This document shows, piece after piece, positions 6,628-11,654 of a stretch of 11,671 bases of DNA. The translations under genes and the position numbers were made by a program. The stretch lies in NCBI GenBank assembly GCA_023431385.1, contig JAEYWA010000147.1:1-11671 (forward strand), read 5' to 3'. The notes below the pieces were generated by a model, which made no database searches, was not told the DNA's origin, and worked only from the letters and a program-made list of their open reading frames with translations. The DNA comes from Bacillota bacterium (GTDB lineage: Bacteria; Bacillota; Clostridia; Acetivibrionales; DSM-1351). Position 1 is the stretch's first letter, and every line of letters starts with the position of its first letter.

Positions 6628-7647
6628 TTATTTACTTAAATCATCAACAGAAAGGGTTCCTACATTAGCTTTTGTAACGGCATATACTTCGGTACCCACG
6701 TAGGCTGAAGTCCTTTTTGTAGTTTTAAGCTCAACCAATGCACGAATTGCCTTATAGCCCATATCCTGAGGGTCGCTTACAACACTGCCGAATATTACGT
6801 TCTTTTCAATATATCTGAGGATCTCGGGATCACTCCCGTAGCCTATTATCTTGATCTGGCCGACTTTATTCAGGTCCACCACCATTTGAGTAACACCAAG
6901 AGTGTCTCTTGGGTTTGTGCAAAAGATGATGTTTATCTGAGGATTGTTAGTAAGCAGCTCATTAGCTATTTCACCGGCACTGAATATTCCCATTCCGGAA
7001 ATCCGGATTGCTTCAATGTCTACCTTGCCCTTATAATCCTTCACGGCATCCTTAAAGCCGGTGATACGAAGATTCTGGGCTACATCTCTGGCTTCCGGAC
7101 TATAACCATTTAGTATAACAGCGACCTTGGCATTCCCTCCGCTGGCATCGGCAGCGAGCTTTCCTCCAACGCTGCCAACTTCATAGTTGTTATTGCCGAT
7201 ATATGCAAGCCTTTCACTGTGCTTTGCATCGCTTTCTATTGTAACTACCGGAATATTTTTTTTAATAGCATCATTAATGACCGGTGTAAACCTTGTTTCA
7301 TCTGGAACGTGGGTTGCAATTCCATCAAGATTTGAGGCTATTGCTATATTCAAATATTGAAGCTCTTCCTCCAGATTTGAGAATCTGGGACTGTTGAACT
7401 CCACGGCAACGTTAAACTCTCTGGCAGCCTTAAAAGCGCCTTTTTTCACATCATTCCAGAAGGGATCGTATGAGCTTGGAGTTATCACTGCGAAATGATA
7501 ATCTGGCTTTTCAACACTTTGAGCAAATTTATCATCAAGGGGAGCCGAATTTTTTTTATTGGGAGTTAAAATGAAAGTTATTGTAATTATTACAAGAGCG
7601 GATAGTAAGGAAATTAAAAAGATATATTGTTTCTTGTTTTTAGTCAT
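6628..7647 (-). CDS. Membrane-anchored sugar-binding protein, probable sensor subunit of a three-component system
   Basis: The 339-residue protein has a charged N-terminus (MTKNKKQ), a hydrophobic segment (about 8-27) and a short linker. A Peripla_4/RbsB-type sugar-binding fold follows, with FAVITPSSYDPFWNDVKKGA, DGIATHVPDETRF, IPVVTIESDA, LAYIGNNNYEVGSVGG and KIIGYGSDPEI. There is no cysteine at the end of the hydrophobic segment, so it is not a lipoprotein; the segment is probably an uncleaved membrane anchor. The hinge motif reads CTNPRDTLG where transport-type proteins usually have a ND..A.G pattern, so the ligand pocket is probably specialised. As first gene of the operon, directly before the kinase, it matches the place of XylFII, which senses D-xylose through LytS in C. 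beijerinckii. The ATG has AGAGGT five bases upstream. It could still serve transport, but the missing lipobox and gene order favour sensing. Confidence 0.88.
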   Translation of the reverse strand: MTKNKKQYIFLISLLSALVIITITFILTPNKKNSAPLDDKFAQSVEKPDYHFAVITPSSYDPFWNDVKKGAFKAAREFNVAVEFNSPRFSNLEEELQYLNIAIASNLDGIATHVPDETRFTPVINDAIKKNIPVVTIESDAKHSERLAYIGNNNYEVGSVGGKLAADASGGNAKVAVILNGYSPEARDVAQNLRITGFKDAVKDYKGKVDIEAIRISGMGIFSAGEIANELLTNNPQINIIFCTNPRDTLGVTQMVVDLNKVGQIKIIGYGSDPEILRYIEKNVIFGSVVSDPQDMGYKAIRALVELKTTKRTSAYVGTEVYAVTKANVGTLSVDDLSK

Positions 7648-7707
7648 AATAACCTCTATTTTATTGCTGTGCTACGTTATTAATAGACTATTGCATTAAC
7701 GTACTCA

Positions 7708-7736
7708 TTTAAAATAATACGTCTATAGATTATCAA
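7708..7736 (-). promoter_or_regulatory. Candidate promoter of the sugar-sensing operon
   Basis: On the minus strand: -35 TTGATA (7736-7731), a 17-base spacer, and -10 TTTAAA (7713-7708, 4 of 6). The expected start is near 7701, about 54 bases before the ATG. An inverted repeat, TAACGT (7697-7702) with ACGTTA (7674-7679), lies at the predicted start. The region is very AT-rich, so this is only the best of several weak choices. A poor -10 is what one expects of a promoter that needs an activator. Confidence 0.35.
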
Positions 7737-7825
7737 ATAAATTCAAATAATACAACTTCTAATTACTAAATAACTGGTTCAAATGACTAAATATAACAAG
7801 GAAAATATATACAGAAAAGGTTTGT

Positions 7826-7845
7826 TCGGGCTTTATATTTCCCGA
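7826..7845 (-). terminator. Weak candidate terminator after the HD-GYP gene
   Basis: On the minus strand TCGGG-N10-CCCGA (7845-7826) forms a 5-bp GC-rich stem. It lies 32 bases after the stop of the gene at 7878-8477 and is followed by a loose pyrimidine stretch (CCTTTTCTG) rather than a clean T-run. It is the only structure between that gene and the sensing operon, so it is the likely boundary, but as an intrinsic terminator it is weak. Confidence 0.35.
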
Positions 7846-7877
7846 CGCTTGAAAGGGGTTTCTGAAGAATTGAAGTT

Positions 7878-8477
7878 TTAATATGGAATATTCCAATTAT
7901 CACCTATGTCATTAATTACTTTTACTACTGCAGGGTCAAATTGAATTCCACAGTTTGAAATAATTTCATTTTTACATTCCTGCCAGCTCATAGCAGGCCT
8001 ATATGGCCTGTCGTAAGTCATTGCATCGATTGAGTCAGCAACTGTGATGATTCTAGAACCAAGGGGGATTTCAGTCTGCTTCAGGCCGGAGGGGTACCCC
8101 TTTCCATCCCAGCGCTCGTGATGGTGAAGTACTATTTTAGATACTTCCTTCATATATTGTGATTTGCTGAGAATGTTATAACCTATTTCTGGATGCTTCT
8201 TTATTTCTGCCCATTCTTCGGGCAAAAGCTTCCCAGCCTTATTGAGGACATTCTCAGATATACCTATTTTACCGATATCGTGCAAATGGGCGGCAAGATG
8301 AATGGTTTCAAGCTTTGAGCCTCTAAGCCCCATGTATTTTGCAATGTCAAGGGTCATATCAGCCACCCTGCTTGAATGCCCACTTGTGTAAGGATCCTTT
8401 GCATCTAATGCTGTTGTCAGACACTCAATAACATCATGGAGCCTGCTTTTTTCAAAAAAGCGTTTTAATATAAACAT
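7878..8477 (-). CDS. Stand-alone HD-GYP domain phosphodiesterase (probable cyclic-di-GMP hydrolase)
   Basis: The 199-residue protein is almost only an HD-GYP domain. Metal and catalytic residues are intact: His34 (SGHSSRVA), His66-Asp67 (HLHDIGKIGI), Lys70, His95 (KKHPEIGYNIL), and HHERWDGKGYPSGL (119-132), with Asp124 and the Gly127-Tyr128-Pro129 signature. ADSIDAMTYDRPYRPAMS completes the family pattern. Such enzymes hydrolyse cyclic-di-GMP, or related cyclic dinucleotides, in the cytoplasm. There is no receiver, PAS or membrane sensor, so control must come from expression or partners. Upstream is GGGGG about 10 bases before the ATG. It lies 66 bp after the DUF3793 gene on the same strand, with no clear terminator or strong promoter between, so it may be the last gene of the Fur-linked operon; it could equally have its own promoter. 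Confidence 0.9.
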   Translation of the reverse strand: MFILKRFFEKSRLHDVIECLTTALDAKDPYTSGHSSRVADMTLDIAKYMGLRGSKLETIHLAAHLHDIGKIGISENVLNKAGKLLPEEWAEIKKHPEIGYNILSKSQYMKEVSKIVLHHHERWDGKGYPSGLKQTEIPLGSRIITVADSIDAMTYDRPYRPAMSWQECKNEIISNCGIQFDPAVVKVINDIGDNWNIPY

Positions 8478-8543
8478 AAGAATTTATCCCCCGGTTTATC
8501 TTTTGTATAAGTCCAAAGGCTTTGCTATTCAAGCTGCTGCGGG

Positions 8544-9161
8544 CTATGCAGATACGGTAAAATCAAAGCTGTTATTTGTGATTGCGTCTCTGATATCCTG
8601 TCTGGCTTTATCGAAGATACTGAATAATGTCAGCGCTCTCTCGGGGGCATGATATACTTTCCAATATTTGCAAAGCAGACAGTTTTCACCCTTATGATTA
8701 ATAAATCCGATTACATCCTCCAAAGGTATACCAAGAAAGATACCTATTTCGTGAGGACAGGCACATTCGAACCTTTCTCTTAATTTATTCATGCATTCTT
8801 CCAGAGACATTTTTGAGGAATATCCCATCTTATTTAAAAACTCTCTGTTGCTTTTTTTATTCAAACACTCTTCCAACAGGCGAGTGTTATAGAAAAGTAC
8901 TCTTACGCTATCACTTGTATCCCTTAGCCGGACGTGCTCCAGACTAAGTCTTTTACAAACACAAGAGCCAAAATTGTCCCAAAGCTTATATAGGTTTCTG
9001 CCCGATCTGGTAAAAGTCATAAGGGAGGAGGGCTTCTCCTCTCTTATAGTAGGTGCCGTTCCGTAAGCAATAAGTGACAACAGATAATCTTCGTCAGGAA
9101 GCTTATTTAATAAATTTATGAAGTTAACTGCTTGAGGTTTATTTTTTTTTAATAATTCCAT
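8544..9161 (-). CDS. DUF3793 family protein, cysteine-rich
   Basis: This matches the DUF3793 family as I know it: an N-terminal APTI....KPSSL segment (36-47), VRVLFYNTRLLE (86-97), a FLNKMGY segment, the hallmark CPHEIGIFLGIPLEDVIGFI (135-154), and CKYWKVY (164-170). Function is unknown; family members are often found beside flavodoxin genes in Clostridia. I place the start at the ATG 9161-9159 (205 residues), because AGGAAG then sits 8 bases upstream. The GTG at 9170 is too close to that site. Cysteines are grouped as CVC (67-69), CAC (133-135) and CLLC (161-164), plus Cys99 and Cys123, which suggests metal or redox chemistry. The family usually has His-Cys before APT; here it is Gly-Thr (34-35). 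It lies 64 bp after flavodoxin in a probable Fur-controlled operon. Confidence 0.85.
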   Translation of the reverse strand: MELLKKNKPQAVNFINLLNKLPDEDYLLSLIAYGTAPTIREEKPSSLMTFTRSGRNLYKLWDNFGSCVCKRLSLEHVRLRDTSDSVRVLFYNTRLLEECLNKKSNREFLNKMGYSSKMSLEECMNKLRERFECACPHEIGIFLGIPLEDVIGFINHKGENCLLCKYWKVYHAPERALTLFSIFDKARQDIRDAITNNSFDFTVSA

Positions 9162-9225
9162 TAATATCACTTCCTACGTAATTGTTATATCTGTTTTATG
9201 AGGTTGAAATACTCTACTAAAGCTT

Positions 9226-9660
9226 TTAAATAGAGGATAAAAGCCTGTGACCCAGTTTCCGGCAAAGCTGTAGACCTTCTTCATCAGGAGTTGTGTGTAT
9301 TTTTAGTCCCGAGTCAGCAAGCTTGACTCCCAGACCTTTCATTCTTTCCTCCCAATCGGTCAGCCATTGTCCATCGCCCCAATCATAAGAACCAAACAGT
9401 ACCATGGGTTTAGCCTTTAGGTCCAGACCTTCCAGAGATTGAACAAAAGGTTCCATTTCGGACTCCTCCAGTACTTCACTGCCCATTGATGGACAACCGA
9501 GGGCCACTGCATCAGCATTTTGGACATCCTGTAGACTGGCACTGCTCACATCCTTTAGGATTATTTCGGCTTCAGTGCTTCTGGAACCTTCGGCAACTGC
9601 CATTGCCATCTGTTGGGTGTTTCCGGTACCGCTCCAATAAATTACCACTATTTTCTTCAT
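9226..9660 (-). CDS. Short-chain flavodoxin
   Basis: The 144-residue protein is a soluble FMN-binding electron carrier. Residues 8-18 (YWSGTGNTQQM) form the FMN phosphate loop. GCPSMGSEVLEESEMEPF (55-72) is the 50s loop, with Met59-Gly60 in the place of Met56-Gly57 of the C. beijerinckii flavodoxin. FGSYDWGDGQWLTDWEERM (89-107) gives Trp94, which stacks on the flavin ring in that protein. Flavodoxin replaces ferredoxin as a low-potential carrier when iron is scarce, for instance for hydrogenase or pyruvate:ferredoxin oxidoreductase. The ATG has a perfect GGAGGT Shine-Dalgarno. The gene lies 29 bp after the DUF2325 gene and downstream of the Fur palindrome at 10124-10166, so iron control is very likely. 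Confidence 0.95.
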   Translation of the reverse strand: MKKIVVIYWSGTGNTQQMAMAVAEGSRSTEAEIILKDVSSASLQDVQNADAVALGCPSMGSEVLEESEMEPFVQSLEGLDLKAKPMVLFGSYDWGDGQWLTDWEERMKGLGVKLADSGLKIHTTPDEEGLQLCRKLGHRLLSSI

Positions 9661-9689
9661 AAGATACCTCCAATTATTTATTATTCCTG

Positions 9690-9995
9690 TTATGAGGGAC
9701 AGGCAACATTCTTTTCACTCTCAAGCTTTTTCAACAGCTCAAGAAGAGAGGAGGCACTGCTGCTATGGCTTCTTACTACACTTATGTTTTTCTTTTTAGC
9801 TTCCTTCATTGCAGTAAGCATCATCTTGTGAGAGACTGTAGAAGTAAAGAGAACTATTCTGTCAGGATTACCGATAGCCTTATCAAATCTTGCAGGCATC
9901 TGTGTGTATACCTTCACCCGGTGACCCCGGCTGGAACAAATCTCTTTGTATTCATCTTGCATTCTGTCATGTCCGCCAACTAAAACAATACTCAT
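9690..9995 (-). CDS. DUF2325 family small protein
   Basis: The 101-residue protein fits DUF2325: an opening IVLVGGHDRMQDEYKEI (3-19), a central DRIVLFTSTVSHKMM (45-59) with the family's VSH, then a lysine-rich helix and a short tail ending in CPS. The fold looks like a small Rossmann-type domain, with alternating hydrophobic strands and helices. The biochemical role is not established. It is the first gene after the Fur palindrome, with AGGAG 6 bases before the ATG, and is followed by flavodoxin and DUF3793 genes, so it probably takes part in the response to iron limitation. Two cysteines (Cys20, Cys99) and several histidines might bind metal; this is inference. Confidence 0.8.
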   Translation of the reverse strand: MSIVLVGGHDRMQDEYKEICSSRGHRVKVYTQMPARFDKAIGNPDRIVLFTSTVSHKMMLTAMKEAKKKNISVVRSHSSSASSLLELLKKLESEKNVACPS

Positions 9996-10016
9996 TTTTT
10001 CTCCTATAACCTTTCC

Positions 10017-10060
10017 GGCTCACATAAAATTCAGGTTAATCCACGTTCTTGCAGTGAGCC
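10017..10060 (-). promoter_or_regulatory. Inverted repeat in the long leader of the Fur-linked operon
   Basis: On the minus strand GGCTCAC (10060-10054) and GTGAGCC (10023-10017) form a 7-bp perfect stem around a 30-base loop. It lies inside a predicted leader of about 160 bases, and its distal arm ends 5 bases before the AGGAG ribosome binding site region. It does not match any riboswitch that I can recognise. It may affect mRNA stability or translation of the DUF2325 gene. Confidence 0.4.
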
Positions 10061-10123
10061 TGATATGTCGTGAATTCTGTTTAACATATTTGTACGTTAT
10101 ATTTTTTGATGTTAACGATTCGA

Positions 10124-10166
10124 CTATTATTAATTGAAAATGATAATCATTATCAATTAATAATAG
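10124..10166. promoter_or_regulatory. Fur box within a 43-bp near-perfect palindrome
   Basis: The 19 bases at 10136-10154, GAAAATGATAATCATTATC, match the classical Fur consensus GATAATGATAATCATTATC at 18 of 19 positions. The symmetry extends far beyond the box: 14-bp arms (10124-10137 and 10153-10166) are perfect inverted copies. Of the 21 base pairs around centre 10145, only one mismatches. The palindrome covers the expected transcription start (near 10158) of the minus-strand promoter at 10165-10193. Iron-loaded Fur bound here would block the DUF2325-flavodoxin-DUF3793 operon. Confidence 0.88.
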
Positions 10167-10193
10167 TTTACCAAGTACTAGAAAGTAAGTCAA
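10165..10193 (-). promoter_or_regulatory. Promoter of the Fur-linked operon
   Basis: On the minus strand: -35 TTGACT (10193-10188), a 17-base spacer and -10 TAAACT (10170-10165). The -10 touches the right arm of the Fur palindrome, placing the operator over the start site and early transcribed region. The leader to the DUF2325 ATG would be about 160 bases. Confidence 0.7.
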
Positions 10194-10353
10194 TATAATT
10201 ATGTCAATCACAATAAAAGTTTTACTGAGAAAGTTTTATGTAACTTTATCACAAATGGTCTGCTTACCCTTAAATTTACTAAACTTTTATAGATCAATTG
10301 TGCTTATAAATACCCTCAATAATCGAAGAATCGGTAAGGACTATAATTTTAAC
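10194..10353. other. AT-rich gap between the Fur-linked promoter and the rpsF promoter
   Basis: I see no gene here. The open frame that crosses it (10201-10416) has no ribosome binding site and no recognisable protein. A direct repeat AAAGTTTTA occurs at 10216-10224 and 10230-10238, 14 bp apart. A small inverted repeat, AAAGTT (10230-10235) with AACTTT (10242-10247), overlaps it. Neither can be assigned a role. Confidence 0.5.
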
Positions 10354-10382
10354 TTGCATGTTCTGTTGATTTATGTTAAAAT
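10354..10382 (+). promoter_or_regulatory. Extended -10 promoter of rpsF-ssb-rpsR
   Basis: The -10 is TAAAAT (10377-10382), preceded by TG at 10374-10375 (TGnTAAAAT), an extended -10. The -35 at 17-base spacing is the weak TTGCAT (10354-10359), which is tolerable with an extended -10. The start is expected near 10389, giving a leader of about 97 bases that holds a hairpin and the S6:S18 motif. Confidence 0.7.
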
Positions 10383-10391
10383 ACAAAATTG

Positions 10392-10415
10392 TATGTGGAA
10401 AAGCTTTTCTGCATA
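10392..10415 (+). promoter_or_regulatory. 24-nt self-complementary hairpin at the 5' end of the rpsF mRNA
   Basis: GAAAAGCTTTTC (10398-10409) is a perfect palindrome. The flanks TATGTG (10392-10397) and TGCATA (10410-10415) also pair, with two G-U wobbles. The RNA could fold into a stem of about 10 bp with a four-base loop within a few bases of the predicted transcript start. A 5' hairpin of this kind commonly protects mRNA from decay; this role is inferred. Confidence 0.5.
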
Positions 10416-10427
10416 AATTAAATATTT

Positions 10428-10480
10428 ACATCCTTGCTCTGTACTCTTGATACAGAGCCGTAAAGTCCGAGGGGAGGTGT
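10428..10480 (+). promoter_or_regulatory. S6:S18 protein-binding leader motif of rpsF
   Basis: An apical stem, CTCTGTA (10437-10443) with TACAGAG (10451-10457), is a perfect 7 bp with a 7-base loop. It is followed at once by an unpaired CCG (10458-10460), the hallmark of the known rpsF leader that binds the S6:S18 complex. A basal stem pairs ACA (10428-10430) and CCTT (10432-10435) with the stretch 10474-10480, which contains the rpsF Shine-Dalgarno GAGGTG. T10431 is bulged. The structure therefore explains feedback: S6:S18 would hold the ribosome binding site closed. The exact pairing is my own hand fold. Confidence 0.7.
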
Positions 10481-10485
10481 CCATA

Positions 10486-10770
10486 ATGTTAAAGAAGTAT
10501 GAAACTATCTTTATTATCAATTCAGAGGTTGGCGAGGAAGCTACAAAAGCTCTGGTTGAGAAATTCAAGACTTTGCTTGAAACTTCAACTCAGCTCGAAA
10601 GCATTGATGAGTGGGGTAAGAGAAAGTTAGCCTATGAAATAGATGACAAGAACGAAGGTTACTACGTGCTTGCTAATTTTTCATCTGAGCCAAGTTTTCC
10701 GGCTGAATTAGAAAGAGTATACAAAATTACTGAAGGAATTCTTAAGTATATTGTTATAGTTAAGGATTAA
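10486..10770 (+). CDS. rpsF: 30S ribosomal protein S6
   Basis: The 94-residue protein has the S6 sequence pattern throughout: MLKKYETIFIINSEV at the start, IDEWGKRKLAYEIDDKNEGYY in the middle (IDEWGKRKLAYEI is the recognisable core), and ITEGILKYIVIVKD at the end. S6 binds 16S rRNA of the small-subunit platform as a partner of S18. I start at ATG 10486-10488, which has GGGGAGGTG 6 bases upstream and gives the usual length. An in-frame ATG at 10447 would add 13 unlikely residues and lies inside the leader structure. It is first in the conserved rpsF-ssb-rpsR cluster, with probable translational feedback by S6:S18 at the motif just upstream. Confidence 0.97.
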   Translation: MLKKYETIFIINSEVGEEATKALVEKFKTLLETSTQLESIDEWGKRKLAYEIDDKNEGYYVLANFSSEPSFPAELERVYKITEGILKYIVIVKD

Positions 10771-10789
10771 TTGGTTTATTACTTTTGAC

Positions 10790-10821
10790 TACGTGATCCG
10801 TGCTTTAGCACGCTGCGCGTA
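10790..10821 (+). promoter_or_regulatory. GC-rich hairpin in the rpsF-ssb spacer
   Basis: CGTGCT (10799-10804) and AGCACG (10807-10812) form a perfect inverted repeat separated by TT. Outer TACG (10790-10793) can also pair with CGTA (10818-10821). It stands out by its GC content in an AT-rich 65-bp spacer. It ends 3 bases before the GGGAAGG Shine-Dalgarno of ssb. No T-run follows, so it is not a terminator; it may affect ssb translation or processing. Confidence 0.45.
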
Positions 10822-10835
10822 AAGGGAAGGTTAGT

Positions 10836-11267
10836 ATGAACAAAGTTGTATTGATGGGAAGACTTACTAAAGATCCTGATTTGAGATACACCAGTGGGAA
10901 TAATACTGCTGTTGCAAGTTTTTCCCTTGCTGTAAACAGACGTGCTACTGCAAAGGAAGGTCAGCCTCAAGCTGATTTCATAAACATCGTAGCATGGAAC
11001 AAAACTGCTGAATTTTGTCAGAAGTATTTTACAAAAGGAATGCAGGTAGCAATTGTTGGAAGACTTCAGACCAGAACCTGGGATGACAATGAAGGTAAGC
11101 GTCACTACGTTACCGAAGTGGTAGCTGATGAGACGTATTTTGCTGACAGTAAAAGGGGCGGAGAAGCTGGAGCAGGTAGTTCTGCACCCAGAACCTATTC
11201 CGACAATCCTGCGTCGTCAGGAGATGGCTTCTATCCAATGGATGAGGATGATGAACTTCCTTTTTAA
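10836..11267 (+). CDS. ssb: Single-stranded DNA-binding protein
   Basis: The 143-residue protein has an N-terminal OB fold (about 1-105): MNKVVLMGRLTKDPDLRYT, VASFSLAVNRR, ADFINIVAWNKTAEFCQKYF, KGMQVAIVGRLQTRTWDD and HYVTEVVADE. A Gly/Ser-rich linker follows, then the acidic tip DEDDELPF, which recruits replication and repair proteins. It binds single-stranded DNA as a tetramer during replication, recombination and repair. GGGAAGG precedes the ATG by 6 bases. It is cotranscribed with rpsF and rpsR in the standard Firmicute order, so its level follows that of ribosomal proteins unless the spacer hairpin intervenes. Confidence 0.97.
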   Translation: MNKVVLMGRLTKDPDLRYTSGNNTAVASFSLAVNRRATAKEGQPQADFINIVAWNKTAEFCQKYFTKGMQVAIVGRLQTRTWDDNEGKRHYVTEVVADETYFADSKRGGEAGAGSSAPRTYSDNPASSGDGFYPMDEDDELPF

Positions 11268-11324
11268 TAGGAAGCTTCCAATAGTAAAAATAGAATTAAT
11301 TGATGGAATTATAAATAATAATCA

Positions 11325-11341
11325 GTACCGGTTAAGGGTAC
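11325..11341 (+). promoter_or_regulatory. Small hairpin before the rpsR ribosome binding site
   Basis: GTACC (11325-11329) and GGTAC (11337-11341) form a 5-bp stem with a 7-base loop in the 93-bp ssb-rpsR spacer. It ends 3 bases before the GAAAGGAGG Shine-Dalgarno (11344-11352). The spacer also has GGAAGCTTCC (11270-11279), a palindrome right at the ssb stop. Either could tune the balance between ssb and rpsR; I cannot tell. Confidence 0.35.
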
Positions 11342-11360
11342 ATGAAAGGAGGATTTTAAA

Positions 11361-11654
11361 ATGCCAGGACCAAAGAGAGATAACAGAAGAAACGATAGAG
11401 ATTCTTATGATAAGGGCGAAGGTAAAGGCGGCATGAGAATGAGAAGAGCTAAGAAAAAAGTTTGCTCATTCTGTGTTGATAAGGCTACTGATATAGACTA
11501 TAAGGATGTTGCTAAAATCAGAAAGTATGTTTCTGAAAGAGGTAAGATTCTTCCTAGAAGAATATCAGGAAACTGTGCTAAGCACCAACGTCAATTGACA
11601 GTTGCTGTAAAGAGAGCAAGACATATTGCTTTACTTCCTTACACTGCTGAATAA
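11361..11654 (+). CDS. rpsR: 30S ribosomal protein S18, zinc-ribbon (C+) type
   Basis: The 97-residue protein carries the S18 core: KVCSFCVDKATDIDYKDV (33-50), then KIRKYVSERGKILPRRISG (52-70) and NCAKHQRQLTVAVKRARHIALLPY. S18 sits on the 30S platform beside S6. Cys35, Cys38, Cys72 and His75 form a possible zinc site; zinc-free S18 versions found in Bacillus lack these residues. The N-terminal 30 residues are a longer Arg/Asp/Gly-rich tail than in short S18 proteins. An ideal Shine-Dalgarno (AAAGGAGG) precedes the ATG. It is the third gene of the rpsF-ssb-rpsR cluster, and as half of the S6:S18 complex it probably takes part in feedback on the rpsF leader. Confidence 0.97.
   Translation: MPGPKRDNRRNDRDSYDKGEGKGGMRMRRAKKKVCSFCVDKATDIDYKDVAKIRKYVSERGKILPRRISGNCAKHQRQLTVAVKRARHIALLPYTAE

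Noticed and set aside
7884..7895. TGGAATATTCCA perfect palindrome
   Set aside because: It lies in the last codons of the HD-GYP gene (Trp-Asn-Ile-Pro) with no promoter nearby; a chance palindrome is likely.
9162..9170. GTG start for the DUF3793 gene
   Set aside because: The AGGAAG site overlaps this GTG; the ATG at 9161 has correct spacing.
9222..9244. GCTTTT/AAAAGC inverted repeat at the flavodoxin stop as a terminator
   Set aside because: Stem mostly A-T pairs, no T-run, and DUF3793 follows closely in the same direction.
10201..10416. Open frame of 71 codons upstream of rpsF
   Set aside because: No ribosome binding site and no family resemblance; it runs through the rpsF promoter and leader hairpin.
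10447..10485. Upstream in-frame start for rpsF
   Set aside because: It would add 13 residues not found in S6 and sits inside the leader structure; ATG 10486 has the strong Shine-Dalgarno.
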